Positions 17,426 through 29,112 of a stretch of DNA of 64,000 nt are shown here, in pieces. The first letter of the stretch is position 1, and each line of letters starts with the position of its first letter. The position numbers were made by a program, and so were the translations under genes. A model generated the notes under the pieces. The model ran no database searches, was not told the DNA's origin, and worked only from the letters and a program-made list of their open reading frames with translations. The stretch lies in contig NZ_VDFP01000012.1 of the NCBI RefSeq assembly GCF_009600985.1, forward strand, positions 17,298-81,297. Reading direction: 5' to 3'. Source of the DNA: Companilactobacillus halodurans (GTDB lineage: Bacteria > Bacillota > Bacilli > Lactobacillales > Lactobacillaceae).

Positions 17426-19129
17426 ATGAAGGAATTTTCAAACCAAACTAGATTAAATAATTTACAAAACTTACAAGATCAAACCCTTGATCTCTTAGTT
17501 ATCGGTGGTGGAATCACCGGTTGTGGAATAGCACTCGATGCCCAAACTAGAGAAATCAAAACTGGCTTGATAGAAATGCGCGACTTTGCTTCAGGTACAT
17601 CCAGCCGATCAACTAAATTAGTCCATGGTGGATTACGTTACTTAAAACAAGCTGCCTTAAAAGAAGTCCATGAAGTCGGTAGCGAAAGAGCAATTGTTTA
17701 TAACAACGCTCCACACGTTACGACGCCATTAAAAATGATGCTTCCCTTTTATGAAGATGGCACCTTTGGACCATTTTCAACCGCCATTGCCTTGGATGTT
17801 TACGATCGTTTGGCTGGCGTCAAAGCTTCTGAAAGAAAATACATGCTCAATGCACATGATACTTTGGAAAGAGAGCCTTATATCAAAGGCGAAAGTCTTA
17901 AGGGCTCTGGTGTCTACGTTGAATATCGGACTGACGATGCTCGTTTAACCTTAGAAGTTACTAAAAAAGCCAATGAAAAAGGTGCTTTGATTGCAAATTA
18001 CATCAAAGCAGTCGGTTTATTATATGACCGCGACGAAAAAATTTGTGGCGTCATCTTTAAAGATTTAATTACAGGTAAAACTGGTGAAATTCATGCCAAA
18101 AAGATTATCAATGCGGCTGGTCCTTGGGTCGATGGCATTAGAAAGATGGATCACTCAGATATTGGTAAGCATTTGCATCTTACAAAAGGCGTACATTTAG
18201 TAATTGATCACGACAAGTTCCCTATTACCAATTCGGTTTACTTTGATACGCCTTTCCATGATGGCAGAATGATGTTTGCTATTCCACGTGAAAATAAGAC
18301 TTACATTGGAACGACTGATACAACTTGGACTAAAGATCCTAAGGAACCAAACATCACTGCCACTGATGTCACTTATATTCTAGCAGCCGCTAACCAAATG
18401 TTTGACTTGCCACAATATCTTACTCCAGACGATGTGGAAAGTGGTTGGTCTGGCGTTCGTCCATTGATTCAAGAAGAAGGCAAATCTCCTTCGGAAATTT
18501 CACGTAAAGATGAAATTTTTCAATCTAAATCTGGATTGCTCTCGATTGCTGGTGGAAAATTAACTGGTTATCGAAAGATGGCTGAAAAAATTGTTGACCG
18601 TGTTGCTATGCAACTAAATGACGAAACTAATTATCGTTTTAGAAATTCACAAACCAAGAACTTGCCTTTATCTGGTGGTGCCGTTGGTGGCGAAAAGAAT
18701 TGGATGGATTTCTTTGATGAGAATATTCATTTAGGGATGACTGATTATCACCTCAGCCGTGAAGATGCAAAAAGAATCGTACAGCGCTATGGTTCTAATG
18801 CTATTGAAGTCTTCAAGTTAATTCCCGAAACTAAAACTAAAGCTCGTCTTCCAAGAATCGATTGGGCAATGCTGCATTATGGATTGAAATATGAAATGGT
18901 CGAACATCCATTAGACTTTCTACTTCGTCGCAGCAGCCAATTGTTATTTGACATCAAGCATGCCAAAAGTATTAAAACTAACGTTATTGATTGCTTAGCC
19001 AAATATTACGATTGGGATGACGATACAAAAGCTCGTCTAACTGATGAAGTAAACCAAAAAATAACTGCAACAGAGTTAAGCGATGTTAAAAAGAAGTACG
19101 CGGCCTTTAACAAAGAACGCGGTGATTAA
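17426..19129 (+). CDS. glpO: Glycerol-3-phosphate oxidase/dehydrogenase
   Basis: FAD flavoprotein oxidising glycerol-3-phosphate to DHAP. The dinucleotide fold VIGGGITGCG is at 25-34, followed by GTSSRSTKLVHGGLRYL and the C-terminal GKLTGYRKMAEK. In lactobacilli these proteins usually pass electrons to O2 (H2O2-forming GlpO), but 567 residues is between GlpD and the longer GlpO with an insert, so glpD is equally possible. GGGAGG is 7-8 bases before ATG. No glpK or glpF adjacent. Confidence 0.88.
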   Translation: MKEFSNQTRLNNLQNLQDQTLDLLVIGGGITGCGIALDAQTREIKTGLIEMRDFASGTSSRSTKLVHGGLRYLKQAALKEVHEVGSERAIVYNNAPHVTTPLKMMLPFYEDGTFGPFSTAIALDVYDRLAGVKASERKYMLNAHDTLEREPYIKGESLKGSGVYVEYRTDDARLTLEVTKKANEKGALIANYIKAVGLLYDRDEKICGVIFKDLITGKTGEIHAKKIINAAGPWVDGIRKMDHSDIGKHLHLTKGVHLVIDHDKFPITNSVYFDTPFHDGRMMFAIPRENKTYIGTTDTTWTKDPKEPNITATDVTYILAAANQMFDLPQYLTPDDVESGWSGVRPLIQEEGKSPSEISRKDEIFQSKSGLLSIAGGKLTGYRKMAEKIVDRVAMQLNDETNYRFRNSQTKNLPLSGGAVGGEKNWMDFFDENIHLGMTDYHLSREDAKRIVQRYGSNAIEVFKLIPETKTKARLPRIDWAMLHYGLKYEMVEHPLDFLLRRSSQLLFDIKHAKSIKTNVIDCLAKYYDWDDDTKARLTDEVNQKITATELSDVKKKYAAFNKERGD

Positions 19130-19259
19130 CAAATCTATTGCAACTGCATTAAATTTTCGATAAATATTAATCGTCCCTCTTTCAATTTTCCGAAAATATA
19201 GTACAGTAAAATCTGTGCTTTGCAAAAGGTAATATATCAATGAAGGAGATTTGGCGAGA

Positions 19260-19670
19260 ATGCTTAAGGAATTCCAAGAATTTATTTCCCGTGGTACTGT
19301 TGTTGACTTAGCCGTCGGTGTTATCGTTGGTGCTGCTTTTAATAGCCTAGTATCAGCAATCACCACTTACCTTCTAAATCCGCTTATCGGACTCTTTATT
19401 GGGCAAATCGACTTAACAGATATGAAGTTTCAAATTTTAGGAGCTACTTTCTTGATTGGTGACTTTATTAATGCGGTTATCCAATTCTTGATCATTATGT
19501 TCGTTGTCTTTATGATTGTAAAAATGATGAATCGTGTACGTCGAGATGGATCACTTAGTAAGTTCGATCAATCTGGTGAAGAAATCCCTGATCCACAAAC
19601 TGAATATCTACAACAAATTCGTGATTTGCTTAGATATCAACAAAGAAATAATAATAACAACAGATACTAA
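19260..19670 (+). CDS. mscL: Large-conductance mechanosensitive channel
   Basis: Pentameric channel that opens on hypo-osmotic shock. The 136-residue protein starts LKEFQEFISRGTVVDLAVGVIVGAAF (amphipathic N-helix and TM1), TM2 is near 70-95, and a charged cytoplasmic helix ends it. ATG 19260 fits the family N-terminus and is 11 nt from AAGGAG; the TTG three codons upstream is too close to the Shine-Dalgarno. Transcribed alone. Confidence 0.93.
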   Translation: MLKEFQEFISRGTVVDLAVGVIVGAAFNSLVSAITTYLLNPLIGLFIGQIDLTDMKFQILGATFLIGDFINAVIQFLIIMFVVFMIVKMMNRVRRDGSLSKFDQSGEEIPDPQTEYLQQIRDLLRYQQRNNNNNRY

Positions 19671-19686
19671 ATTTTAAATTATCAAA

Positions 19687-19724
19687 AACTGCTGACTCGA
19701 GGATGAATCAGCAGTTTTTTTTGT
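19687..19724 (+). terminator. mscL terminator
   Basis: AACTGCTGA and TCAGCAGTT form a 9-bp stem, followed by eight T. Confidence 0.9.
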
Positions 19725-20070
19725 TATTTTTTATTTATTATCAAGTACATCTTTAAATAATCAGTTTATTAGACCTACATATGGTCCTCATTGTCTTGAT
19801 GATTTACTTTAAATAAGATATTTATCGTCTGATAACAATACTCATATCCTATTCACCCTTTAATAAGGTCTCATATCAGTTTTGTGGCCATATAAAGTTA
19901 AATGCCGGTGAATGATACTGGTTTATTTTAAATTTCTCTTATAGCCATTGTGAACTTTTCAAAGTTAATAATTATTCTGATTTAATTAATTCATAATAAT
20001 CAAAAGTAATATTTTTTAGAATTTAGTTGTTGTTTGAATACAAATTCAATTGTTCAAAATTTTATAAATT
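19725..20070. other. Gene-free AT-rich stretch between mscL and prs
   Basis: No reading frame with a ribosome site is seen on either strand. Only short inverted repeats (GACC/GGTC around 19771-19785; GGTGAATGATACTGG near 19910) are visible. It may be degraded sequence or an unrecognised RNA. Confidence 0.4.
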
Positions 20071-20110
20071 AAAAGAGAGAAAACTCTGATAAAGGAGTTT
20101 TCTCTCTTTT
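20071..20110 (-). terminator. Strong bidirectional terminator after prs
   Basis: A perfect 16-bp stem AAAAGAGAGAAAACTC with its complement, loop of 8, with A/T tails on both sides. It lies beyond palindromic repeat copy 2, so prs mRNA should retain that repeat in its 3' UTR. Confidence 0.9.
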
Positions 20111-20147
20111 GGTAGTTTTATAACCTACGCGTTCTATTTTTATAGTG

Positions 20148-20273
20148 GAAACGAGCTACACAGGGGCAACTACCTGCACCTAAGGCTATTTCCCAAATCA
20201 CTCGCAAAGTACGCGAGCAATTCGTGAAATTGTCTTAGGCTCCGGTAGCTGACCGCTCCTGTTTCGCTCTCTG
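20148..20273 (+). repeat. Long palindromic repeat, copy 2
   Basis: Family layout: GAAACGAGCT, outer arm ACAGGGGC pairing with GCTCCTGT, second arm ACTACC with GGTAGCT, inner stem TATTTC/GAAATTG, core CTCGC/GCGAG, end GCTCTCTGG. A flank shared with copy 5 (CGCGTTCTA, T-run, TATAGTG; 20128-20147) extends beyond the palindrome. Its right end stops five bases before the prs stop codon. Confidence 0.88.
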
Positions 20274-20278
20274 GTTTA

Positions 20279-21256
20279 TTATTTCTTATTTTCAAATCTT
20301 GTATTAAACAATGGACTAACTGGTTCGTTGTCGTGAACACGTTTAATAGCTTCTCCAATAAGTGGTCCTACTGATACTTGAACCATCTTATCCATAATCT
20401 TTTCCTTAGGTAGATTGATTGAATCAGTTACTACTAAGGTCTTGATTGGTGAGGCTTCGATTCTTTCGATAGCTGGACCTGATAGGATTGCGTGTGTACA
20501 ACATGCATAAACTTCAGTTGCTCCGGCGTCGATAAGTGCTTGAGATGCTAATGAAATTGTACCGGCAGTATCGATCATATCATCGATGATAATGGCACGT
20601 TTGCCTTTAACACTACCAATAATATTCATAACTTCGGCTACGTTTGCACGTGGTCTTCTCTTATCAATAATAGCAATTGGCGTCTTCAAAAATTCAGCAA
20701 GTTTTCTAGCACGTGTAACACCACCATGATCAGGTGATACAACAACAGCGTCATCTTCTAGATGATTTGTTAAGAAGTAATCAGCTAATAATGGAGCACC
20801 CATCAAGTGATCAACTGGAATATCAAAGAATCCTTGGATTTGTGCAGCGTGAAGATCCAAGGCAAGGACACGCTCAACTCCGGCACGTTCTAACATATTA
20901 GCAACTAATTTAGCTGTAATAGGTTCACGTGAACGTGATTTACGGTCTTGTCTTGCATATCCATAATATGGAATTACAACATTGATAACATTAGCTGAAG
21001 CTCTTCTTAAAGCATCAACCATAATCAATAATTCCATCAAGTTATCGTTAACTGGAGCTGAAGTTGATTGAATCAAGAATACTTCAGAACCACGGATACT
21101 TTCTTCGATATTGATTTGGATTTCACCATCACTGAAACGTGTAACTGATGATTTACCAAGTGGTACTCCGACTTCCTTAGCAATTTTTTCTGCTAAAGGT
21201 TTGTTAGAATTCAATGCAAAAATCTTCATTGGTCGTTCGTTATTTTGATATGACAT
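20279..21256 (-). CDS. prs: Ribose-phosphate pyrophosphokinase
   Basis: Makes PRPP from ribose-5-phosphate and ATP for nucleotide, His and Trp synthesis. The family pattern is clear: [18 protein letters not shown] at the N-terminus, [17 protein letters not shown], and the PRPP-binding [12 protein letters not shown]. 325 residues is typical, with ATG and AAGGGTG upstream. It is 14 bases after glmU, as in Bacillus. Its 3' UTR contains palindromic repeat copy 2. Confidence 0.97.
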   Translation of the reverse strand: MSYQNNERPMKIFALNSNKPLAEKIAKEVGVPLGKSSVTRFSDGEIQINIEESIRGSEVFLIQSTSAPVNDNLMELLIMVDALRRASANVINVVIPYYGYARQDRKSRSREPITAKLVANMLERAGVERVLALDLHAAQIQGFFDIPVDHLMGAPLLADYFLTNHLEDDAVVVSPDHGGVTRARKLAEFLKTPIAIIDKRRPRANVAEVMNIIGSVKGKRAIIIDDMIDTAGTISLASQALIDAGATEVYACCTHAILSGPAIERIEASPIKTLVVTDSINLPKEKIMDKMVQVSVGPLIGEAIKRVHDNEPVSPLFNTRFENKK

Positions 21257-21270
21257 TTAATTATTCACCC

Positions 21271-22659
21271 TTATTTCCATTCTTCACTATTTGATAATGG
21301 TAATCTGTTCCAAAAATCTTCTTTGTTAGTTTGTCTTTGACGTGCAATCGCCATTGCATGCTTAGGAATATCCTTTGTAATAGTTGAACCCGCAGCAATA
21401 AATGAGTGGTCAGCCATTTCAACAGGAGCAATAATATTTGAATTGCTACCGATAAATGAGTGGTCGCCAATCGTAGAATGCCACTTCTTCACACCATCAT
21501 AGTTGACAAAGACAACTCCACAGCCAACGTTGATATCAGTACCTAAAGTAGCATCGCCAACATAAGTCAAGTGACCTACTTTAGTTCTATCACCGATTTT
21601 AGCATTTTTAATTTCACAAAAGTTACCAACATGCACATCGCGACCAATTTCAGCCTTAGGTCTCAAATGAGAATTAGGACCGATATTGCTACCCTTGTGC
21701 ATAACGGCGCTTTCAATTGTGGAACTGATAACTTCAACATTATCCTGAATTTCAGAATCAGAAATACGAGAACCTGATCCAATAACACATTCAGAACCAA
21801 TTGAAGTCTTGCCAAAAATCTTTACATTTGGCTCAATGACGGTATCGTTGCCAATTTTTACATCCACGTCGATGTAAGTATTGTCAGGATCAACAATTGT
21901 AACGCCGTCACGCATGTGCGCTTCATTGATTCTTCTTTGCATAAGTTTTTCAGCTTGAGACAAAGCAACGCGGTCATTAACACCTAATGATTCGCTTAAG
22001 TCAGCCATTTGATAAGCTGAAACTTTCTTACCTTGTTCCTTTAATAGTGAGATTACATCTGGTAAGTAATATTCACCTTGAGCGTTGTCATTATTAACTT
22101 TGTGCAAGTTTTCAAATAACAATTGATTATCGAAGCACAAGACACCAGTATTAATTTCCTGAATTTCTTGTTCGCTTCGTGAAGCGTCTTTTTGTTCAAC
22201 GATTCTTTCGACATTACCATTGCCGTCACGGACGATACGACCGTAACCAAATGGATTTTGCGCATGAGCTGTCAAAATAGTTACCGCTGCTTCTTCTTTT
22301 TCATGATAGTCCAATAATTTTTCAAAAGTATCAGCAGTGAACAATGGTGTATCACCAGTAACAACTAATGTTATACCTTCTTTGTTACCTAAATCTTTTT
22401 CAGCTTGTAATACAGCATGACCTGTACCTAACTGTTCAGATTGCAAAGCATAATTAGTTCTGTCGCCAAGCAAATCCTTAACTTTATCTGCGCCATTACC
22501 AATAATAGTTTCGACTAAGTCTGGTTTAATTTTTTCTACTTGAGTTAGAACGTGATCAACCATAGCTTTTCCAGCTACTGGATGCAATACCTTGTACAAT
22601 CTGGATTTCATTCTTGTACCTTTTCCAGCTGCAAGAATTATTACATAACGATTCGACAT
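21271..22659 (-). CDS. glmU: Bifunctional UDP-GlcNAc pyrophosphorylase / GlcN-1-P acetyltransferase
   Basis: Makes UDP-GlcNAc in two steps: acetylation of GlcN-1-P by the C-terminal left-handed beta-helix (hexapeptide repeats from about 250 on) and uridylyl transfer by the N-terminal domain ([13 protein letters not shown]). 462 residues is the full length. It supplies the MurA substrate. It lies between purR and prs. Confidence 0.97.
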   Translation of the reverse strand: MSNRYVIILAAGKGTRMKSRLYKVLHPVAGKAMVDHVLTQVEKIKPDLVETIIGNGADKVKDLLGDRTNYALQSEQLGTGHAVLQAEKDLGNKEGITLVVTGDTPLFTADTFEKLLDYHEKEEAAVTILTAHAQNPFGYGRIVRDGNGNVERIVEQKDASRSEQEIQEINTGVLCFDNQLLFENLHKVNNDNAQGEYYLPDVISLLKEQGKKVSAYQMADLSESLGVNDRVALSQAEKLMQRRINEAHMRDGVTIVDPDNTYIDVDVKIGNDTVIEPNVKIFGKTSIGSECVIGSGSRISDSEIQDNVEVISSTIESAVMHKGSNIGPNSHLRPKAEIGRDVHVGNFCEIKNAKIGDRTKVGHLTYVGDATLGTDINVGCGVVFVNYDGVKKWHSTIGDHSFIGSNSNIIAPVEMADHSFIAAGSTITKDIPKHAMAIARQRQTNKEDFWNRLPLSNSEEWK

Positions 22660-22691
22660 CAGAAACTCCCTTCAGTCATTCAAATATCCTT

Positions 22692-22715
22692 ATATATAAT
22701 AGCATTATTATATAT
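22692..22715 (-). promoter_or_regulatory. AT-rich palindrome upstream of glmU, probable promoter region
   Basis: ATATATAATA-GCAT-TATTATATAT in the 74-base purR-glmU gap. It contains TATAAT on the minus strand and has no T-run, so a promoter or operator is more likely than a terminator. Confidence 0.4.
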
Positions 22716-22733
22716 GACTGCTCAATCAAGAAT

Positions 22734-23576
22734 TTATTCAAAATAGCTGAAATCGGTATTAGTTAAATAATTACCTGGTTCAACATTTAAAATTCGGTTC
22801 TTTGTATCAATTTTAGTTACTTTAAAAATCGAAGTAATTTCGGCATCACTAAATTGACTATTAATATTAATATTCTCAGCAAAAACAGTTGCACCAACAA
22901 AAATGGCATTGAATTCAGAAATCAAACTTTGCAAGCCATTGATAGTGCCACCGCCTTTCATGAAGTCATCGACAACTAATACTCGTGAGCCTTCATCCAA
23001 ACTACGTTTTGATAATTCCATTTTTTCAACACGATCTGAAGAGCCTGAAGCATAGTTGACGCTAATGGTCGAACCTTCAGTAATCTTAGAATCGCGACGA
23101 ACGATAACAAAGGGAATATTCAAGAAATTGGCCACGCTTTGAGCAATTGGTATACCCTTAGTAGCCACCGTCATAACGACATCAATTGAACTTTGTGAAT
23201 ATTGTGTAGCAATCATTCGACCAACAGTTCTCAATAACTCAGGATCAGCCAATAAATCAGTCAAATACAAATAGCCACCTGGCAAGATTCGATTAGGTTC
23301 AACCAATCTTTTAGATGTTTCCTCAACAAATTCAGTAGCTTCCTTTTTTGAAATCCCCGGTGTAAAGATAACTCCACCACCTGCTCCTGGCAGAGTCTCC
23401 AAAACTCCGATCCCTCTGATCATAAAAGTTCTCCGTAGAATTCCTAAATCCTCAGAAATTGACGACTTGGCCGATTCGTAACGATCAGCAAAAAATGCCA
23501 ATGAAATCAAGGTGTGTGGTCGCTCCAATAAATAGCGAGTCATGTCAATCAAACGTTCGCTTCTTCGTGTTTTCAT
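22734..23576 (-). CDS. purR: Pur operon repressor
   Basis: Purine repressor with an N-terminal winged helix (about 1-75, TRRSERLIDMTRYLLERPH) and a catalytically inactive phosphoribosyltransferase domain that senses PRPP (VLVVDDFMKGGGTI). 280 residues from the ATG at 23576, preceded by AGGAG; the upstream extension is not family-like. The PRPP sensor and the PRPP synthase (prs) lie in the same gene string. Confidence 0.95.
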   Translation of the reverse strand: MKTRRSERLIDMTRYLLERPHTLISLAFFADRYESAKSSISEDLGILRRTFMIRGIGVLETLPGAGGGVIFTPGISKKEATEFVEETSKRLVEPNRILPGGYLYLTDLLADPELLRTVGRMIATQYSQSSIDVVMTVATKGIPIAQSVANFLNIPFVIVRRDSKITEGSTISVNYASGSSDRVEKMELSKRSLDEGSRVLVVDDFMKGGGTINGLQSLISEFNAIFVGATVFAENININSQFSDAEITSIFKVTKIDTKNRILNVEPGNYLTNTDFSYFE

Positions 23577-23713
23577 CTTTTTTTCTCCTAAAACATATCT
23601 TCCTACAAAATTATAAAGCAAAACAATGAACAATTCATGTTTTTTTCAAATGAAATCGTATCAATCTCTTAACTTTATAATTTTTCTGGTAGTTTTTTCC
23701 CTCACACGCAAAA

Positions 23714-23743
23714 AAAGGGTTGAACTATTTGTTCAAACCCTTT
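23714..23743 (-). terminator. Terminator after veg
   Basis: AAAGGGTTGAAC pairs with GTTCAAACCCTTT, followed by seven T on the minus strand. Confidence 0.85.
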
Positions 23744-23758
23744 ACTAGTGAACTCTTA

Positions 23759-24034
23759 TTATTCAGTTTCAGCTTCAACATCGGTGTCAGCTGGTTCTTC
23801 ACTATCGAAATGGATATCAATTGATTTTGTTAATAAATCAGCATAGCTGTAAGAAACTCTTTCAAATGAATTTTCATTTTGATCTAAATCTACGACAAAA
23901 ACTGAATGGAATGTTTCTGACAAAGTTCCTCGACGACGAACAACCTTTTTACGACCTGCTTGTGCAACAATAGTCAAATTCTCACCTAAGTGTGAATCCA
24001 AACGACTCTTAATTGTCTTCAATGATGTTGGCAT
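23759..24034 (-). CDS. veg: Veg family protein
   Basis: Small (91-residue) basic-then-acidic protein beginning PTSLKTIKSRLDSHLGE, with GRKKVVRRRGTLSETFHSVFVV. In B. subtilis Veg stimulates biofilm matrix genes by antagonising SinR; that role is not shown here. The start at 24034 has AGGAG 11 nt upstream; the GTG earlier overlaps that site. It sits between rsmA and purR; ispE, present here in bacilli, is absent, consistent with lactobacilli using the mevalonate route. Confidence 0.9.
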   Translation of the reverse strand: MPTSLKTIKSRLDSHLGENLTIVAQAGRKKVVRRRGTLSETFHSVFVVDLDQNENSFERVSYSYADLLTKSIDIHFDSEEPADTDVEAETE

Positions 24035-24109
24035 TATAATAATCACTCCTTAGGAATGAAATTCTACCACGTTTTATTGAAAATTTCAACAATATAATAC
24101 AACTGTAAT

Positions 24110-24991
24110 CTATTTTTTGTTGAATTCAACAGCCATCTGCTTAAATTGTTCGATGGAAACTTGTTCGCCACGGGCATTCTCAGCAATACCACATTTTTCA
24201 AAAACATCTTTTATTCTTTCACGATTTTCATCAGTTCGACCAAGCCAGTTCAATAAATTGTTCATTAAACTTTTACGCTTTTGCATGAAAGAAGAACGAA
24301 CTAATTTATTGAAGAATTCAGGATCTTCGATACCGATTTGATCTTTTGGCAAACGGTCTAAAACTGCAACCGCCGAATCAACTTTAGGTCGAGGAATAAA
24401 CGAATTTTTTCCAACGATTCGGTCGATTCTAGCCTTCATTTGCGTTTGCACTGCTATGGTCAATGAGCCATATTCACGATGCCCCGGATTAGCGGTAACC
24501 CTTTGAGCTACCTCTTTTTGCATCATCAAAACTAATGATTGGAATGGATAATCGCTATTGATCAAATTCAACATGATTGGTGTCGTAATGTAATAAGGCA
24601 AGTTAGCAACGACTTTAATTGTTTTGCCCTCTAAATGTTTTTCCTTAACGAACTCATCTAAGTCAACTTTTAAGATATCTTGATTGATAACTTCAATATT
24701 ATCGTAATATTGCAAGGTATCTGCTAAAACTGGCATCAATGATTCGTCGATTTCAAAAGCAAAAACTTTCTCAGAAACCTCAGCTAACTTTTCAGTTAAT
24801 GCTCCGATTCCTGGTCCAATTTCAATTGCTATTTCATCTTTTTTTAAACCACTAGCATCGACAATATCGTCTAAAACTTTTTCATTGGTTAAGAAATTTT
24901 GTCCTAAACTTTTCTTTGCACGTAATTTGTACTTACGCATAATATCATTTGTGCGAATAGGATCAGCAATACTTAATCTATTTTGTGTCAT
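24110..24991 (-). CDS. rsmA: 16S rRNA (adenine1518/1519-N6) dimethyltransferase
   Basis: KsgA family, dimethylating two adjacent adenines in helix 45 late in 30S assembly. SAM motif EIGPGIGALT, catalytic NLPYY and C-terminal PKVDSAV are present; 293 residues. The ATG at 24991 follows AAGGAAG and overlaps the end of rnmV by 14 bases, so translation is coupled. Confidence 0.96.
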   Translation of the reverse strand: MTQNRLSIADPIRTNDIMRKYKLRAKKSLGQNFLTNEKVLDDIVDASGLKKDEIAIEIGPGIGALTEKLAEVSEKVFAFEIDESLMPVLADTLQYYDNIEVINQDILKVDLDEFVKEKHLEGKTIKVVANLPYYITTPIMLNLINSDYPFQSLVLMMQKEVAQRVTANPGHREYGSLTIAVQTQMKARIDRIVGKNSFIPRPKVDSAVAVLDRLPKDQIGIEDPEFFNKLVRSSFMQKRKSLMNNLLNWLGRTDENRERIKDVFEKCGIAENARGEQVSIEQFKQMAVEFNKK

Positions 24992-25556
24992 GAGTACTTC
25001 CTTCATCAAAATTTTTAACCGCAGCTACCAAATCTTTAGGTGCTACTTGAAACATATTTAGTCGATTTAAAAACTGCTTAGCATTAGTATAACCAATCTT
25101 TAATTCTGAACCAACGAACAATCGTTTCTGTTGCGAATCGGCTTCGCCTACAAGACCTAAGTTGACCATATCTGCATGATCATACTTTTGAAAATCGCTG
25201 CTGCTGGCTGTATAGACGGCCTTTAAAGCAGCTTTGATATCCTCATCTCTGGCATGTTCGATTCCTAAACTGCCATCGCTATGTTTAGGAACTGCTTTAC
25301 TTCGCGGAAGAAAAGCTTGTTTAGCATCGGGAACTGCTTTTTGAATGATTGTTCTTAATCTATTTCCATTAAAATCGGGGTCAGTAAAAATAATTACGCC
25401 CCGTTTTTTTTGAGCAATTTTTATTTGCTTAATCGTCTTTTCGTTAAGAGCTGACCCAGTCGTTTCAATCGTATCAACATCATCGCCGAAACAATCTTTT
25501 AAACGATTCGTATCCGACTTGCCCTCAACTACAATAATCTCTTTTATTTTTGTCAT
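24978..25556 (-). CDS. rnmV: Ribonuclease M5 (5S rRNA maturation)
   Basis: Toprim endonuclease that trims 5S rRNA precursor with L18. The Toprim signature VVEGKSD at the N-terminus and FTDPDFNGNR around 56-65 carry the acidic metal ligands. 192 residues. It lies two bases after tatD and overlaps rsmA. Confidence 0.95.
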   Translation of the reverse strand: MTKIKEIIVVEGKSDTNRLKDCFGDDVDTIETTGSALNEKTIKQIKIAQKKRGVIIFTDPDFNGNRLRTIIQKAVPDAKQAFLPRSKAVPKHSDGSLGIEHARDEDIKAALKAVYTASSSDFQKYDHADMVNLGLVGEADSQQKRLFVGSELKIGYTNAKQFLNRLNMFQVAPKDLVAAVKNFDEGSTHDTK

Positions 25557-25558
25557 AA

Positions 25559-26319
25559 TTATAGATTATACACTTGGTGAGCATTGTTGAAAGTATGTTC
25601 AGCAACTTCACTGGGTGCAATGTCTTTATATTTAGCAATCGCATCGACCACATATCTCGTATAAGCCGGTTGATTGGAATGACCTCGATAAGGTTCAGGG
25701 GTCAAATATGGTGCATCAGTTTCCACTAATAAACGATCTAATGGCGTCTTTTTAGCAGAATCGTGGACTTCAGGAGCATTCTTAAATGAAACGACTCCAC
25801 TATATGATATCCACAATCCTAAATCTAAGAACTTATTGAGCCATTTTTCATCCCCATTGAAACTGTGCATGATGATACCTGATTTTGACAAGTCATGATT
25901 TTTTAAAATCTGATACATGTCAGGAAAGGCGTCACGACAATGGATTGAAACAGGCATGTTGTATTGTTTAGCAATGTCTAATTGTTGAATCAAAACTTTT
26001 TGTTGAATCTTAGGATCAGGGTCCTCTTCAAAATGATAATCCAAGCCGATTTCTCCGATTCCAACAACTTCGGGCAACTTTATTTGGTTAACTAATTGTT
26101 CTTCGTTGTATTCTTCAGAAAATTCAGGATGCCAACCGACAACAGCGTGCAATGGTTGATAATTTTGAGCTAGACGAATGGCTTCAATGTTGAATTCTTC
26201 ATTCGACCCAATGATTGCCATTTCCACGACATCTAATTCCTTAGCATTGTCGATAAACTGTTGTGTTTTGCCAGCAAACGCTTTGTCATTTAAATGCGTG
26301 TGCGTATCAAATATTTTCA

Positions 26320-26320
<1 letters not shown>
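25559..26320 (-). CDS. tatD: TatD family metal-dependent hydrolase (DNase)
   Basis: TIM-barrel with N-terminal metal pair THTHLND, a central GEIGLDYH, SIHCRDA and a terminal VETDAPYLTPEP motif, all TatD hallmarks. 253 residues. Its ATG overlaps the metG stop (TAATG), so it is translationally coupled to methionyl-tRNA synthetase, a conserved pairing. Confidence 0.95.
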
Positions 26321-28386
<2,066 letters not shown>

Positions 28387-29100
28387 TTATATTTGTGAAA
28401 AAACGTTCGTTGCATCGTCATCAATTGCTAAGATTGATGAATCAATGTTTAAATCTTCCTTATTAATGACTACTAACTTAGCTTTAGAAGAACTATATTC
28501 AAGCAATCCTGCAAATGGATATACTTTGAAGCTGGTTCCAACTACAACTAATAGGTCAGCTTTTTGAACCATTAGAGCAGCATTTTGGAAGTTAACCGGA
28601 TTAATGTTTTCGCCATAAAGGACGGTTGTCCCAGGACGAATGATACCATTATCTTCATGATGTCTGAAATCTTTTAAGTAAGTTTGATAAGGAAACTCTT
28701 TGCCACAAGTTAAGCAATGAATATTATCGTATAAATTGCCATGGAATTCCACGACATTCTTAGCTCCAGCTTTAGTGTGCAACTTATCAACATTTTGGGT
28801 TACGATTGCACCTTTTTGATTGCTGATTTCAGCCATCTTTTGATGAATGATATTAGGCTTGGCATCTGGAAAGTACATATTTTGAACCACGAAATCATGA
28901 AAAACATCGGGATGTTCAACTAAATTGTCGTGACTCAACATGTATTCAGGTGGAAAGTTGTATTTCTTTCTTTTATAGAGTCCATTTTTTGAACGATAAT
29001 CAGGAATTCCTGATGGCACGGATACGCCAGCACCAGTTAGAAAAGTCACAAACTTAGCTTGTGCTAACAATTCTTTTAACTCTTCGATTTTATCGGACAT
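28387..29100 (-). CDS. Sir2-family NAD-dependent protein deacylase
   Basis: Sirtuin core visible: GAGVSVPSGIPDYRS, TQNVDKLHTKAG, catalytic His in EFHG, and VVVGTSFKVYP. Only one zinc CxxC (HCLTCGKEF) is present; the second pair expected before RPG..VLYGE is replaced by RHHEDNGIIRPG, so the zinc site is incomplete or absent. 237 residues. Co-oriented and 12 bases downstream of the HELHH protein. Confidence 0.9.
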   Translation of the reverse strand: MSDKIEELKELLAQAKFVTFLTGAGVSVPSGIPDYRSKNGLYKRKKYNFPPEYMLSHDNLVEHPDVFHDFVVQNMYFPDAKPNIIHQKMAEISNQKGAIVTQNVDKLHTKAGAKNVVEFHGNLYDNIHCLTCGKEFPYQTYLKDFRHHEDNGIIRPGTTVLYGENINPVNFQNAALMVQKADLLVVVGTSFKVYPFAGLLEYSSSKAKLVVINKEDLNIDSSILAIDDDATNVFSQI

Positions 29101-29112
29101 TCATATTACCCT

